Shown in pieces: positions 46,386-53,812 of a stretch of DNA of 64,000 nt. Each line of letters begins with the position of its first letter. Positions within the stretch are counted from its first letter, which is position 1. The stretch lies in NCBI RefSeq assembly GCF_022352055.1, contig NZ_JAKRWM010000012.1, positions 62,001 to 126,000 on the forward strand. Direction: 5' to 3'. A model generated the notes under the pieces. It searched no databases, was not told the DNA's origin, and saw nothing but the letters and a program-made list of their open reading frames with translations. The DNA comes from Cohnella mopanensis (GTDB lineage Bacteria; Bacillota; Bacilli; Paenibacillales; Paenibacillaceae). A program made the translations under genes and the position numbers.

Positions 46386-47324
46386 ATGAACGATTACCTA
46401 TACGCATTCGCCGCCAACGAAGAGGAACGCGCTTTATGCATGCTCGAAATGCGTTCACTATTCGGGAGCGAGTGCCGATACAATTTACTGCGAAGCTCTA
46501 TCGAAGTGAAGCCTAGCCGAAGTCCTTTCATCAAGATGAGATTAAAGATATTGTTCGTAGGCGACAGTTTGCAAGATCTCGCCGAGCGAGTCGGCGAGAT
46601 CGAATTGGGCGATTCGACCTTTAAAGTGCTGGCTATCGATAATCACGATCCCGAGGAAGGGGCCAAGTTCGAATATGATGAGAAACGCGCGATGGAGCGG
46701 GAGATTGGCTCGCGATTCCGCGGCCGGGCGGATATGCGCAAGCCTGACCGGGAATTCGGATTTGCTCGAATAGACGGACGATGGAGATTGGGAGAATTGG
46801 TTCACGGGGAGGCGATCTGGTTAAAGCACAACGAGAAGCCCCGGAAATACTCTACGGCGCTAAGTACGCGCGTCGCCAGGTCCGTCGTTAACATTGCGGT
46901 TCCTCGCATCGACGGCATAAGGGCTATCGATCCTTGCTGCGGCATCGGAACCGTGTTGGTAGAAGCGTTGTCGATGAATATCGATATCGTAGGGCGAGAG
47001 ATTAATCCGCTTGCGGCCATGGGGGCGAGGGAGAACGTGGCATTCTTCGAGTACGGTTCGGCAACCGTTACGTTAGGCGACATGCGGGAGATTACAGAGC
47101 GTTATGATGCGGCCATATTGGATATGCCGTACAATCTCTGCTCCGTGCTGTCACTCGAAGAAAAACGGGAAATGCTTGGCAGCGCCCGCGAATTTGCATC
47201 AAAGCTTGTCGTCATTACGATCGAAGAGATGGATATGATCATCATGGAAGCAGGGTTTAAAATCAAGGATCGATGTACGGTCAGTAAAGGGCAGTTTATT
47301 CGTCACGTACTTGTCTGCGAATAA
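46386..47324 (+). CDS. TRM11-like SAM-dependent RNA methyltransferase
   Basis: 312 residues from ATG 46386 (AAAGGACGG upstream). The N-terminal region resembles the THUMP-like domain of this family (YLYAFAANEEERALCMLEMRSLFG). The C-terminal Rossmann fold has the SAM motif IDPCCGIGTVLVEALSMN and catalytic motif AILDMPYNL, a variant of (D/N)PPY found in Trm-G10/TRM11-type enzymes. It probably methylates a guanine or adenine amino group in RNA (inference). Confidence 0.8.
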   Translation: MNDYLYAFAANEEERALCMLEMRSLFGSECRYNLLRSSIEVKPSRSPFIKMRLKILFVGDSLQDLAERVGEIELGDSTFKVLAIDNHDPEEGAKFEYDEKRAMEREIGSRFRGRADMRKPDREFGFARIDGRWRLGELVHGEAIWLKHNEKPRKYSTALSTRVARSVVNIAVPRIDGIRAIDPCCGIGTVLVEALSMNIDIVGREINPLAAMGARENVAFFEYGSATVTLGDMREITERYDAAILDMPYNLCSVLSLEEKREMLGSAREFASKLVVITIEEMDMIIMEAGFKIKDRCTVSKGQFIRHVLVCE

Positions 47325-47405
47325 CGAACACTCAGTTGTTGAAATTATGTTCGCTTTCGTCCACAATAGATGAAGAACATTTCATAACGAGGAGAGAAAT
47401 TCACG

Positions 47406-48809
47406 ATGAAATACATAAGCACGAGAGGACAAGTTACGCCGATCGGCTTTATCGATATGTTCCTGATGGGCTTGGGAGAAGACGGGGGTTTGATCGTTCC
47501 GGAGACGATTCCTTCCGTTACGGCAGAACAATTGAACGCTTGGTCCAAGCTAACCTATCAGGATCTCATGCTGGAGGTGTTCTCGTTATTCACGAATGAC
47601 GAGATTCCCGAGCCGGATTTGCGGAAGCTCATTCAAGATAGCTACGCCGGCTTCACGAGCCCGGCTGTATTGCCTTTAACGACCTTAAACGATTCCTTGC
47701 ACGTGCTGGAGCTATTCCATGGACCGACTTTCGCGTTCAAGGATGTCGCTTTGCAATTCATGGGTAATTTGTACGCATACGTGGCGCAAAAGCAAAACAA
47801 AGTCATCAATATTCTTGGAGCGACTTCCGGAGATACGGGTGCATCCGCCATTAGCAGCGTTCGCGGCAAGGAAGGCATTCAAATCTGTATCCTGCATCCG
47901 AACGGCAAAGTCAGTCGCGTACAAGAGCTGCAAATGACGACCGTACAGGACGACAACGTGTTGAACCTATCGGTTAACGGGAACTTCGACGATTGCCAGC
48001 AGATCATTAAGGAGCTGTTCGCGGACATTCCGTTCAAGACGAAATATCATCTGCGCGCGATTAACTCCATTAACTTCGTGCGTATCCTGGCGCAATCGGT
48101 CTATTATTTCTATGCCTACCTGCAATTGCCGGAGAAGGTAAGAGCGGACGGCGTTAACTTCAGCATCCCTACAGGAAACTTCGGCAACATTTTCTCGGGC
48201 TACTTGGCTAAGAAAATGGGAGTGCCGATCAAGCAACTCGTCTTGGCTACTAACGAGAACAATATTTTGGAGCGGTTTATCAGCGAGGGCGTATACAAGC
48301 CGGAAGGATTCCGCAGCACGCACAGCCCGTCCATGGACATTCAGATCGCGAGCAATTTCGAGCGTTATTTGTACTATTTCTGCGGAGAAGATGCGGGCGA
48401 AGTGTCGGCGCGCATGGAGAAGTTCAAAGCGGAGGGGCAGCTTATCTTCACGCCGGAAGAGATCGCGCGTATCCAACAGGATATGACGGCTTACAGCGTC
48501 GGGAACGCCGAGTGCCTTAATACGATCCAGACCTATCAGGAGCGTTACGGTTATTTGCTGGATCCTCATTCCGCATGCGGTATCGCGGCCTATGAAGGGG
48601 CGGGGAATAAGAACGACGGAGCATTCGTCTCCTTGGCGACGGCTCATCCGGCTAAATTCGACGAAGCGATTCGCCTTATCGGCATAGAGCAGAACTTCCC
48701 AGAGCGCATTCAGGAGCTGTTCGATAAGCCGCAACGCCAAGTCGTTGTCGATAACGCGAAGGCAGAGATTGCCGCGCAACTCGAAAGCTTCTATCGGGTA
48801 ACTAATTAG
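47406..48809 (+). CDS. thrC: Threonine synthase (long, E. coli-like form)
   Basis: 467 residues, longer than the Bacillus type (about 350). N-terminal STRGQVTPIGFIDMFLMGLGEDGGLIVP and the PLP Lys in FHGPTFAFKDVALQFMGN, with the phosphate loop GATSGDTGASA and PTGNFGNIFSGYLAKKMG, match the long clade found in Proteobacteria and fungi. It converts O-phosphohomoserine to threonine. hom and thrB are not adjacent. RBS CGAGGAG. Confidence 0.94.
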   Translation: MKYISTRGQVTPIGFIDMFLMGLGEDGGLIVPETIPSVTAEQLNAWSKLTYQDLMLEVFSLFTNDEIPEPDLRKLIQDSYAGFTSPAVLPLTTLNDSLHVLELFHGPTFAFKDVALQFMGNLYAYVAQKQNKVINILGATSGDTGASAISSVRGKEGIQICILHPNGKVSRVQELQMTTVQDDNVLNLSVNGNFDDCQQIIKELFADIPFKTKYHLRAINSINFVRILAQSVYYFYAYLQLPEKVRADGVNFSIPTGNFGNIFSGYLAKKMGVPIKQLVLATNENNILERFISEGVYKPEGFRSTHSPSMDIQIASNFERYLYYFCGEDAGEVSARMEKFKAEGQLIFTPEEIARIQQDMTAYSVGNAECLNTIQTYQERYGYLLDPHSACGIAAYEGAGNKNDGAFVSLATAHPAKFDEAIRLIGIEQNFPERIQELFDKPQRQVVVDNAKAEIAAQLESFYRVTN

Positions 48810-48836
48810 ATTCTAAGTCAGCAGGGGGAAAATAGA

Positions 48837-49721
48837 TTGATTATCGGGGCCATTGAAGCAGGTGGAACGAAATTCGTGTGCGGAATTGGGAACGAGAAAG
48901 GTGAAGTTCTGGAGCGGATCAGCTTTCCGACGGAGCAACCTGAGAAGACACTTGCCCAAGTCGTCGCTTATTTCGAAGACAAACAGGTCGAGGCAATCGG
49001 AATCGGTTCGTTCGGTCCGATTAATATTGATCGGGCTAGTCCCCAATTTGGCTACGTGACGACGACGCCTAAGCCGGGATGGGCGAACTACCCGTTGCTT
49101 CCCGAATTGCAGAAGGCGTTCGACGTACCGATGGGATGGGACACGGACGTTAACGCGGCTGCGTTAGGCGAAGCGACTTGGGGCGCGGCTAAAGGCTTGG
49201 ATAGCTGTCTCTACTATACGATCGGCACGGGTGTCGGTGTGGGCGTTTTCGTTGAAGGGCGGATGGTTCACGGATTGGTGCACCCGGAAGGCGGTCATGT
49301 GCTTACGCGTCGTCATCCGCAGGATACGTATGAGGGCAAATGTCCTTACCACGGCGATTGCTTGGAAGGGATGGCCGCAGGACCAGCCATCGAAGCGAGA
49401 TGGAAAGTGAAGGGCAGCGAGCTGCCGGCCGATCATCCGGCATGGGAGATGGAAGCTTTCTACATCGGCCAAGCGTTGGCTAGCGCGATTCTGCTGCTCT
49501 CGCCGAAGAAGATCATTCTAGGCGGAGGCGTTATGCATCAGTTGCAACTATTCCCGCTGATCCGCGAGCAGGTTCGGATTAACTTGAAGGGTTACGTCGC
49601 TGCCGAGGCGTTGGACACGGGGATCGATGATTACATCGTGCCGCCGGGTCTCGGAGACAACGCCGGCTTGAGCGGCTCGCTCGCGCTTGGCTTAAGAGCT
49701 TTAGCGGAAGCGCAAGCGTAG
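48837..49721 (+). CDS. scrK: Fructokinase, ROK family
   Basis: 294 residues, TTG start with AGGGGGAA upstream. ATP site EAGGTKFVCGIG at the N-terminus, DTDVNAAALGE with the catalytic Asp, and the zinc-binding HVLTRRHPQDTYEGKCPYHGD-type stretch (about residues 160-185) typical of YdhR/Mak fructokinases. Phosphorylates fructose to fructose 6-phosphate. 27 bp after thrC and possibly cotranscribed. Confidence 0.9.
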   Translation: MIIGAIEAGGTKFVCGIGNEKGEVLERISFPTEQPEKTLAQVVAYFEDKQVEAIGIGSFGPINIDRASPQFGYVTTTPKPGWANYPLLPELQKAFDVPMGWDTDVNAAALGEATWGAAKGLDSCLYYTIGTGVGVGVFVEGRMVHGLVHPEGGHVLTRRHPQDTYEGKCPYHGDCLEGMAAGPAIEARWKVKGSELPADHPAWEMEAFYIGQALASAILLLSPKKIILGGGVMHQLQLFPLIREQVRINLKGYVAAEALDTGIDDYIVPPGLGDNAGLSGSLALGLRALAEAQA

Positions 49722-49773
49722 ATTAACGGAAATGAGCGCATGGGTACTCTTCTACATCATTTGATTCTTGAAT

Positions 49774-49958
49774 TAGCGGCGCGTGGTGCCGTTACTCTAT
49801 AGTATGAAGTCATTTCTCTCAGAATAGCGGCACGCGGTGCCGCTATTTGTGCTTTAAAAGCAAAAAATGGCTTGTTGGCCTCGATTTAGCGGCACGCAGT
49901 GCCGTTAATCGATGACCTGCTGGCCATTTTTCCTCAATTGCGGCAAACAGTGCCGTTA
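49774..49958. repeat. Array of four palindromic elements, steps 51-62-51 bp
   Basis: Elements start at 49774, 49825, 49887 and 49938. The second, AGCGGCACGCGGTGCCGCT with AAT/ATT flanks, is a perfect 11-bp inverted repeat around GCG at 49823-49847. GGC and GCC cores step by 51, 62 and 51 bp. It lies between convergent genes. Confidence 0.9.
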
Positions 49959-49962
49959 CGCG

Positions 49963-50766
49963 TTACACTCTATGTTTCTCCATCCATTTTACGGTCCAAT
50001 CGACTAACGGTCTTTGCTTCATTAACCGAACGTCGGCATTGCCGACCCTATGGATTCGAATGCCCGCCTCTTGATCGTATTCGCTGCCCAGTCTAACGAA
50101 ATCCACGTCATCCACCGACTGCGTATTGTAAGTGACCCACACTCTTTTTCCGTCGATACTCACGGCGCTGCTCTCGTCGGCGAATTTCTTAGTCGGGAAG
50201 TCGGCTCTTGTTTCCGCAAGATGCAGGGAAGTGTTTTTATCGTAGCCGACCCCGATCAACAGCACATATCCATCTAACTCGTATAGTTTATCTACGGGAG
50301 AATTTTTACCGAAAATATTGCTCAAATCGTGTTCTTGAGTCAAATACTCAGCATGTTTACCTACGGCCGCTACTGATCTTGCAGGATGATCAGAGCGCTT
50401 CGCTCCCGGCCATTTTCTGAACATCTCGGCGACTACGCCCATGCCGATCGCAGGCGTAACTTCCTTGTCGTACGCGGGCCAGTGCTCGCGAATGATCGGC
50501 CACCATTCCTCCGGCTCTTCCCAATGAACCCCAGTGGAAGGGTCGAGATTTTTCCACGTTTGGGAAGGCATCATCAACGTTCCTTCTTCGCCTACGATTT
50601 CAAGTAGCGACCGGATTAACGTTTCCGCGCCTCCAACGATAAATCCGATGCTGCTTAGCGAAGTGTGCACGAATATCGTCTGACCCTTGGACACTCCGCA
50701 GTTGCTGAACTGCTCGATCAATTGCTCTTTCGTCAAAATAATTGTGTTCACTGTAGATTTCGTCAT
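49963..50766 (-). CDS. AAC(3) family aminoglycoside N3-acetyltransferase-like protein
   Basis: 267 residues. Family blocks: TIFVHTSLSSIGFIVGGAETLI, LMMPSQTW, EVTPAIGMGVVAEMFRKWPGAKRSDHPARSVAAVGKHA and the VLLIGVGYDKNTSLHLAE strand. All the residues commonly conserved near the acetyl-CoA site (RSxHPxxS) are present. Related chromosomal proteins such as YokD of Bacillus are not always resistance enzymes, so a drug substrate is not proven. Convergent with the fructokinase gene; a palindrome lies over its likely start of transcription. Confidence 0.88.
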   Translation of the reverse strand: MTKSTVNTIILTKEQLIEQFSNCGVSKGQTIFVHTSLSSIGFIVGGAETLIRSLLEIVGEEGTLMMPSQTWKNLDPSTGVHWEEPEEWWPIIREHWPAYDKEVTPAIGMGVVAEMFRKWPGAKRSDHPARSVAAVGKHAEYLTQEHDLSNIFGKNSPVDKLYELDGYVLLIGVGYDKNTSLHLAETRADFPTKKFADESSAVSIDGKRVWVTYNTQSVDDVDFVRLGSEYDQEAGIRIHRVGNADVRLMKQRPLVDWTVKWMEKHRV

Positions 50767-50810
50767 TATTGCAGCCTCCAGAACAATAAGTTAATTTCAC
50801 ACCATTTAAC

Positions 50811-50834
50811 GAAACCGGTTTCCTAAACATTATA
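50811..50834 (-). promoter_or_regulatory. Promoter and 12-bp palindrome before the AAC(3)-like gene
   Basis: On the minus strand TATAAT at 50834-50829 is followed by the perfect palindrome GAAACCGGTTTC at 50822-50811, a LacI/CcpA-like half-site arrangement near +1. Confidence 0.5.
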
Positions 50835-50955
50835 TCAAAGGTTGGACGACTTTTGGCGATGAACGAAAAAAAGGAAGTAAACGGTTCTGAGAGACGACAA
50901 AATCGCTGGACGTCGAGAGCCATGTTTGCTTGTTATTAATAAAATGGGAATGTTA

Positions 50956-51008
50956 TTGACAGGATTAGCTATTTTGATACATACTATATATGAGCATATA
51001 TTCATATG
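50956..51008 (+). promoter_or_regulatory. CDF promoter with ArsR/SmtB-like operator
   Basis: TTGACA at 50956-50961 is a perfect -35. Downstream ATATGAGCATATATTCATAT (50988-51007) is the ATATGA-N8-TCATAT palindrome typical of CzrA/SmtB operators. A TACTAT-like -10 lies at about 50982-50987, though 20 bp from the -35. Metal-released repression of the exporter is the likely logic. The regulator gene is not in this window. Confidence 0.65.
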
Positions 51009-51026
51009 TTAGTGAGGGATACGATT

Positions 51027-52052
51027 ATGAAAGACACTCATAAGCACGGGGAAAACGACAATCACGATCACGGTCATGAACACAACCACGATCACAAACA
51101 CGATCACAAACACGGTCATGGCCACGATCACGGCCACGGGCATCATCATCACGGGCTTGGGCACCATCATCATGATGCCGGACGGGAAGGCAATAAACGG
51201 GGGCTGACGATCGCGCTCGTGATCACGGCCGTCATAATGATTCTAGAATTCGTGGGCGGAATCCTGACGAACAGTCTTGCGTTATTGTCAGACTCAGGCC
51301 ATATGCTGAGCGACGCGAGTTCGTTGGCCTTGAGCTTAGTCGCTTTCTGGTTCGCGACGAAACCGGCATCTCCCAACAAAACTTACGGTTTCTATCGCTT
51401 CGAAATATTGGCTGCATTGTTCAATGGGGTTACCTTGTTCGTCATCGCCGCATTCATTATGTGGGAAGCTTTCAAGCGGTTCTCGGCTCCGCCGGAGGTT
51501 TCGAGCTTATCGATGATCTTGATCGCTTCAGTCGGACTGATCGCCAATCTCGTAAGCGCATGGGCATTGCTGAGGAAGGGCGATGTCAAGAACAATCTAA
51601 ATCTTAGAAGCGCTTATCTTCACGTGCTTGGAGATGCTCTAGGATCCGTAGGCGCGATAGCAGCCGGATTGATCATGCTTGCGTTCAAATGGTACTTGGC
51701 CGATCCTATCATAAGCGTGTTAGTGTCATTGCTGATTTTGAAGAGCGCATGGAGCGTCATTAAGCATACGGTCCATATTCTGATGGAAGGGACGCCGATT
51801 ACGGTTAACCAAGACGAAGTCAAAGCGACGTTAATCGAAATTCAAGGCGTCACCGAGGTGCATGATCTTCATATATGGACAATTACGTCCGGCTTGGATT
51901 CGCTAAGCTGTCATCTTCTCATTTCGGACGATGCCGATAATCAAGCGGTACTACAGAAGGCTATTCGCCTCATAGAGGAGCGGTTCAAGATCCAACACAC
52001 GACGATTCAGATCGAGACCTCATCCATCCGGCATTCTGAGCTAAAGGTATAA
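51027..52052 (+). CDS. czcD: Cation diffusion facilitator (zinc/cobalt/cadmium exporter, CzcD/ZitB type)
   Basis: 341 residues from ATG 51027 (GTGAGGGAT upstream). The first 49 residues contain 23 histidines, mostly HxH, a metal-gathering tail. Six membrane helices follow; LLSDSGHMLSDASSLALS in TM2 and YLHVLGDALGSVGAI in TM5 provide the His/Asp transport site (HxxxD). The C-terminal cytoplasmic domain (VTEVHDLHIWTITSGLDSLSCHLLI) is the CDF dimerisation domain. Exchanges cytoplasmic Zn2+ for H+. The ArsR-type palindrome in front suggests metal induction. Confidence 0.93.
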   Translation: MKDTHKHGENDNHDHGHEHNHDHKHDHKHGHGHDHGHGHHHHGLGHHHHDAGREGNKRGLTIALVITAVIMILEFVGGILTNSLALLSDSGHMLSDASSLALSLVAFWFATKPASPNKTYGFYRFEILAALFNGVTLFVIAAFIMWEAFKRFSAPPEVSSLSMILIASVGLIANLVSAWALLRKGDVKNNLNLRSAYLHVLGDALGSVGAIAAGLIMLAFKWYLADPIISVLVSLLILKSAWSVIKHTVHILMEGTPITVNQDEVKATLIEIQGVTEVHDLHIWTITSGLDSLSCHLLISDDADNQAVLQKAIRLIEERFKIQHTTIQIETSSIRHSELKV

Positions 52053-52074
52053 CAACTAGAGAACGAAAATACGG

Positions 52075-52118
52075 AAAACCCCGAAATTCCTTATCACATA
52101 AGGGTTTTCGGGGTTTTT
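52075..52118 (+). terminator. Terminator of the CDF gene
   Basis: AACCCCGAAA... and its complement (arms about 52077-52094 and 52098-52115) form a long stem followed by TTTTT. Confidence 0.9.
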
Positions 52119-52295
52119 AATTTCATTCCGAGCAAGGAAATAAATCCAACCGGATTACCTTGAATAAAAACATTAATCTTTATTTATAACATAATATTTT
52201 TATCAAATCAACAAAAAGTTCTTGATCCTGGGCTGGAAATATAGTACTTTAGACAAGGGAAAAGGATTTCAAATCATATGATGAGGTGAAGAAAC

Positions 52296-52511
52296 GTGGA
52301 GAAAATGGCGATGAGCATGATGATGAACATGTGCATGGAAGAAATGATGTGCAAGATGAAATGCATGAAGATGATGATGGACAACATGATGGAAATGAAA
52401 ATGATGGATGGCATGGATATGGACATGATGATGGGCAAAATGCAAGAGTGCGATGAAATGACTACGATGATGATGAGTATGATGCGCGATATGAAACAAA
52501 CCTCGATGTAA
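52296..52511 (+). CDS. Small methionine/cysteine-rich protein
   Basis: 71 residues, GTG start with GAGGTGAAG seven bases upstream. 34 of 71 residues are Met, with 4 Cys at 13, 19, 23 and 52 and the rest mainly Lys, Asp, Glu and Asn; clusters such as MSMMMNMCM and DMDMMMGKM recur. There is no signal peptide or membrane helix. A terminator follows. Met/Cys clusters of this kind bind soft metals, mainly Cu(I), in known proteins; here that is inference, helped by the upstream metal exporter. The opposite strand shows a His-rich ORF only because ATG read backwards is CAT. I know no named family for it. Confidence 0.75.
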   Translation: MEKMAMSMMMNMCMEEMMCKMKCMKMMMDNMMEMKMMDGMDMDMMMGKMQECDEMTTMMMSMMRDMKQTSM

Positions 52512-52563
52512 GATTGCAGCGATGGCTGACGGAATCTAGACCATTCCTCAACCCATAAGTTTC

Positions 52564-52596
52564 ATGGCAGAGCAGACCGCTGCATGCCTCTTTTTT
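52564..52596 (+). terminator. Terminator of the Met-rich gene
   Basis: ATGGCAGAGCAG pairs imperfectly with CTGCATGCC (about 52564-52575 and 52580-52588), then CTCTTTTTT. Confidence 0.7.
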
Positions 52597-52609
52597 ATTT
52601 TAAAGCCCT

Positions 52610-52972
52610 TTATCCTCTTTGCAGAACATTAGAGATGCCCGGTTGGCTTTCTCTCAGCTTTTTGCCGATTTGCACGCGCAAGGCCCGAAGTTCCCACGCT
52701 TGCTCCCTTAAACTCGATTTATGCCCTTCGCTCACGCTCGTATGGAGCTGTTCGTATATTCCTAGAATTTTGCGATTGATGTCATCGAACCGTAACCATA
52801 GATCTTGCCAAGCTTGCTCTTGGATTTCGCGTTGGATGTACTCCTCTTTGCTACGCAAGCGATCAAGGATTTGATCCTGCCAGACCTGATCTCCCAGGCT
52901 AACGGCAAGGTTATATAAATCAAGCTGATTATTTATCCATTGGCTGGCGATCCGATTATTCGATATGGTCAT
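52610..52972 (-). CDS. Small helical protein of unknown function
   Basis: 120 residues, almost wholly alpha-helical by composition (Gln, Glu, Leu, Trp rich; DQVWQDQILDRLRSKEEYIQ, WLRFDDINRKILGIYEQL, REQAWELRALRVQIGKKL), with coiled-coil-like heptads. No signal peptide. An AGGAGATG sequence precedes the ATG at 52972 on the minus strand, with the ribosome site spaced normally. I do not recognise the family. Confidence 0.65.
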   Translation of the reverse strand: MTISNNRIASQWINNQLDLYNLAVSLGDQVWQDQILDRLRSKEEYIQREIQEQAWQDLWLRFDDINRKILGIYEQLHTSVSEGHKSSLREQAWELRALRVQIGKKLRESQPGISNVLQRG

Positions 52973-53168
52973 GAAGGCATCTCCTGTCGCTTTTTCTATA
53001 TACCAAGTATTATACTCGGAATTTAAGGTTTTACAATACTAATCGAACTATTTTTTTCTACAGAAATTACTTTTCGAAACATTAACGATTTCTAACCCTT
53101 TTCTAAGAAAGACCGAAAAGCGTTCTGTCATCTACGTTCGCGTTCTTCTTGGAAAATTATCGGAAAAA

Positions 53169-53182
53169 ATAGATGTGCTATA
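53169..53182 (+). promoter_or_regulatory. Extended -10 promoter of the NlpC/P60 gene
   Basis: TGTGCTATAGTGAA contains an extended -10 (TGnTATAGT) about 60 bp before the ATG; no strong -35. Confidence 0.45.
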
Positions 53183-53240
53183 GTGAATTCCGACGACAAT
53201 GGTTAACGAACAACCAGAGATGCCGGGAGGAAATTACGAG

Positions 53241-53717
53241 ATGACTAAGAAATTTACCATAAAAGCAATATTAGCTTGCAGCTTGACCGTAACCGGATTA
53301 TTCGGATCTATGATCGCTTCGACTTCTCAAACAAGTGCCGCAACGCCGGAATCTTTAAATCTCATCGCTTTCGGTAAAGAACATGTAGGAACGCCATATC
53401 AATTCGGAGCAGAAGCAGGCGTTACATATGCATTCGACTGCTCTTCCTACGTGCAATATATTTTCGATCAATTCGGAGTGAGTTTGCCCAGAACTTCCGT
53501 TTCCCAAGCCTATATCGGCGAGAAGGTCGACAAGGGAATGTTAAGCGTAGGAGATCTGGTATTCTTCCGGACCGGCGGAGGCGGCATTAGCCATGTGGCC
53601 ATCTATGCGGGGAGCGGTAAAATCCTTCATGCGAGCAGCAGCCAAGGCGTAACGGTATCGAACATGAATTCAAGCTATTGGACTAAAAATTACGTAACTG
53701 CGCGTCGAGTTTTATAA
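53241..53717 (+). CDS. Secreted NlpC/P60 cell-wall hydrolase (C40)
   Basis: 158 residues from ATG 53241 (GGGAGGAAAT upstream). Signal peptide of about 33 residues ending TSAA. The rest is a single NlpC/P60 domain: VGTPYQFG, catalytic Cys67 in FDCSSYVQYIF, His118 in GISHVAIYAG and a third polar residue around ILHASSS. With no LysM or SH3 domain it is a minimal member. By family it cleaves peptide bonds in peptidoglycan stems (D-Glu-meso-DAP). Confidence 0.92.
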   Translation: MTKKFTIKAILACSLTVTGLFGSMIASTSQTSAATPESLNLIAFGKEHVGTPYQFGAEAGVTYAFDCSSYVQYIFDQFGVSLPRTSVSQAYIGEKVDKGMLSVGDLVFFRTGGGGISHVAIYAGSGKILHASSSQGVTVSNMNSSYWTKNYVTARRVL

Positions 53718-53726
53718 GCACATTTC

Positions 53727-53782
53727 AAAAAAGAGACTGCCTTGCAAGGTCTGTACATGACCTTGCGGGGCAGTCTCTTTTT
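53727..53782. terminator. Bidirectional terminator
   Basis: A long stem, AAGAGACTGCC...GGCAGTCTCTT, with an inner GCAAGGT/ACCTTGC stem, is flanked by As and Ts. It separates the convergent NlpC/P60 and DUF4358 genes. Confidence 0.93.
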
Positions 53783-53812
53783 GTTTAATAAAATGATGAA
53801 TTGCAGGTTTAA

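Noticed and set aside
29623..49958. CRISPR array
   Set aside because: Regular spacing caught the eye, but the elements are short degenerate palindromes, the spacers are unlike CRISPR spacers in number and context, and no cas genes are present.
50811..50822. CcpA cre site before the AAC(3)-like gene
   Set aside because: The GAAACCGGTTTC core resembles a cre, but the flanking T and A of the consensus do not fit, so it is reported only as a generic palindrome.
52269..52499. 76-residue His-rich reading frame on the minus strand
   Set aside because: It mirrors the Met-rich gene: ATG codons read CAT (His) on the other strand. It has only a TTG start without a spaced RBS, while the plus-strand frame has RBS, start and terminator.
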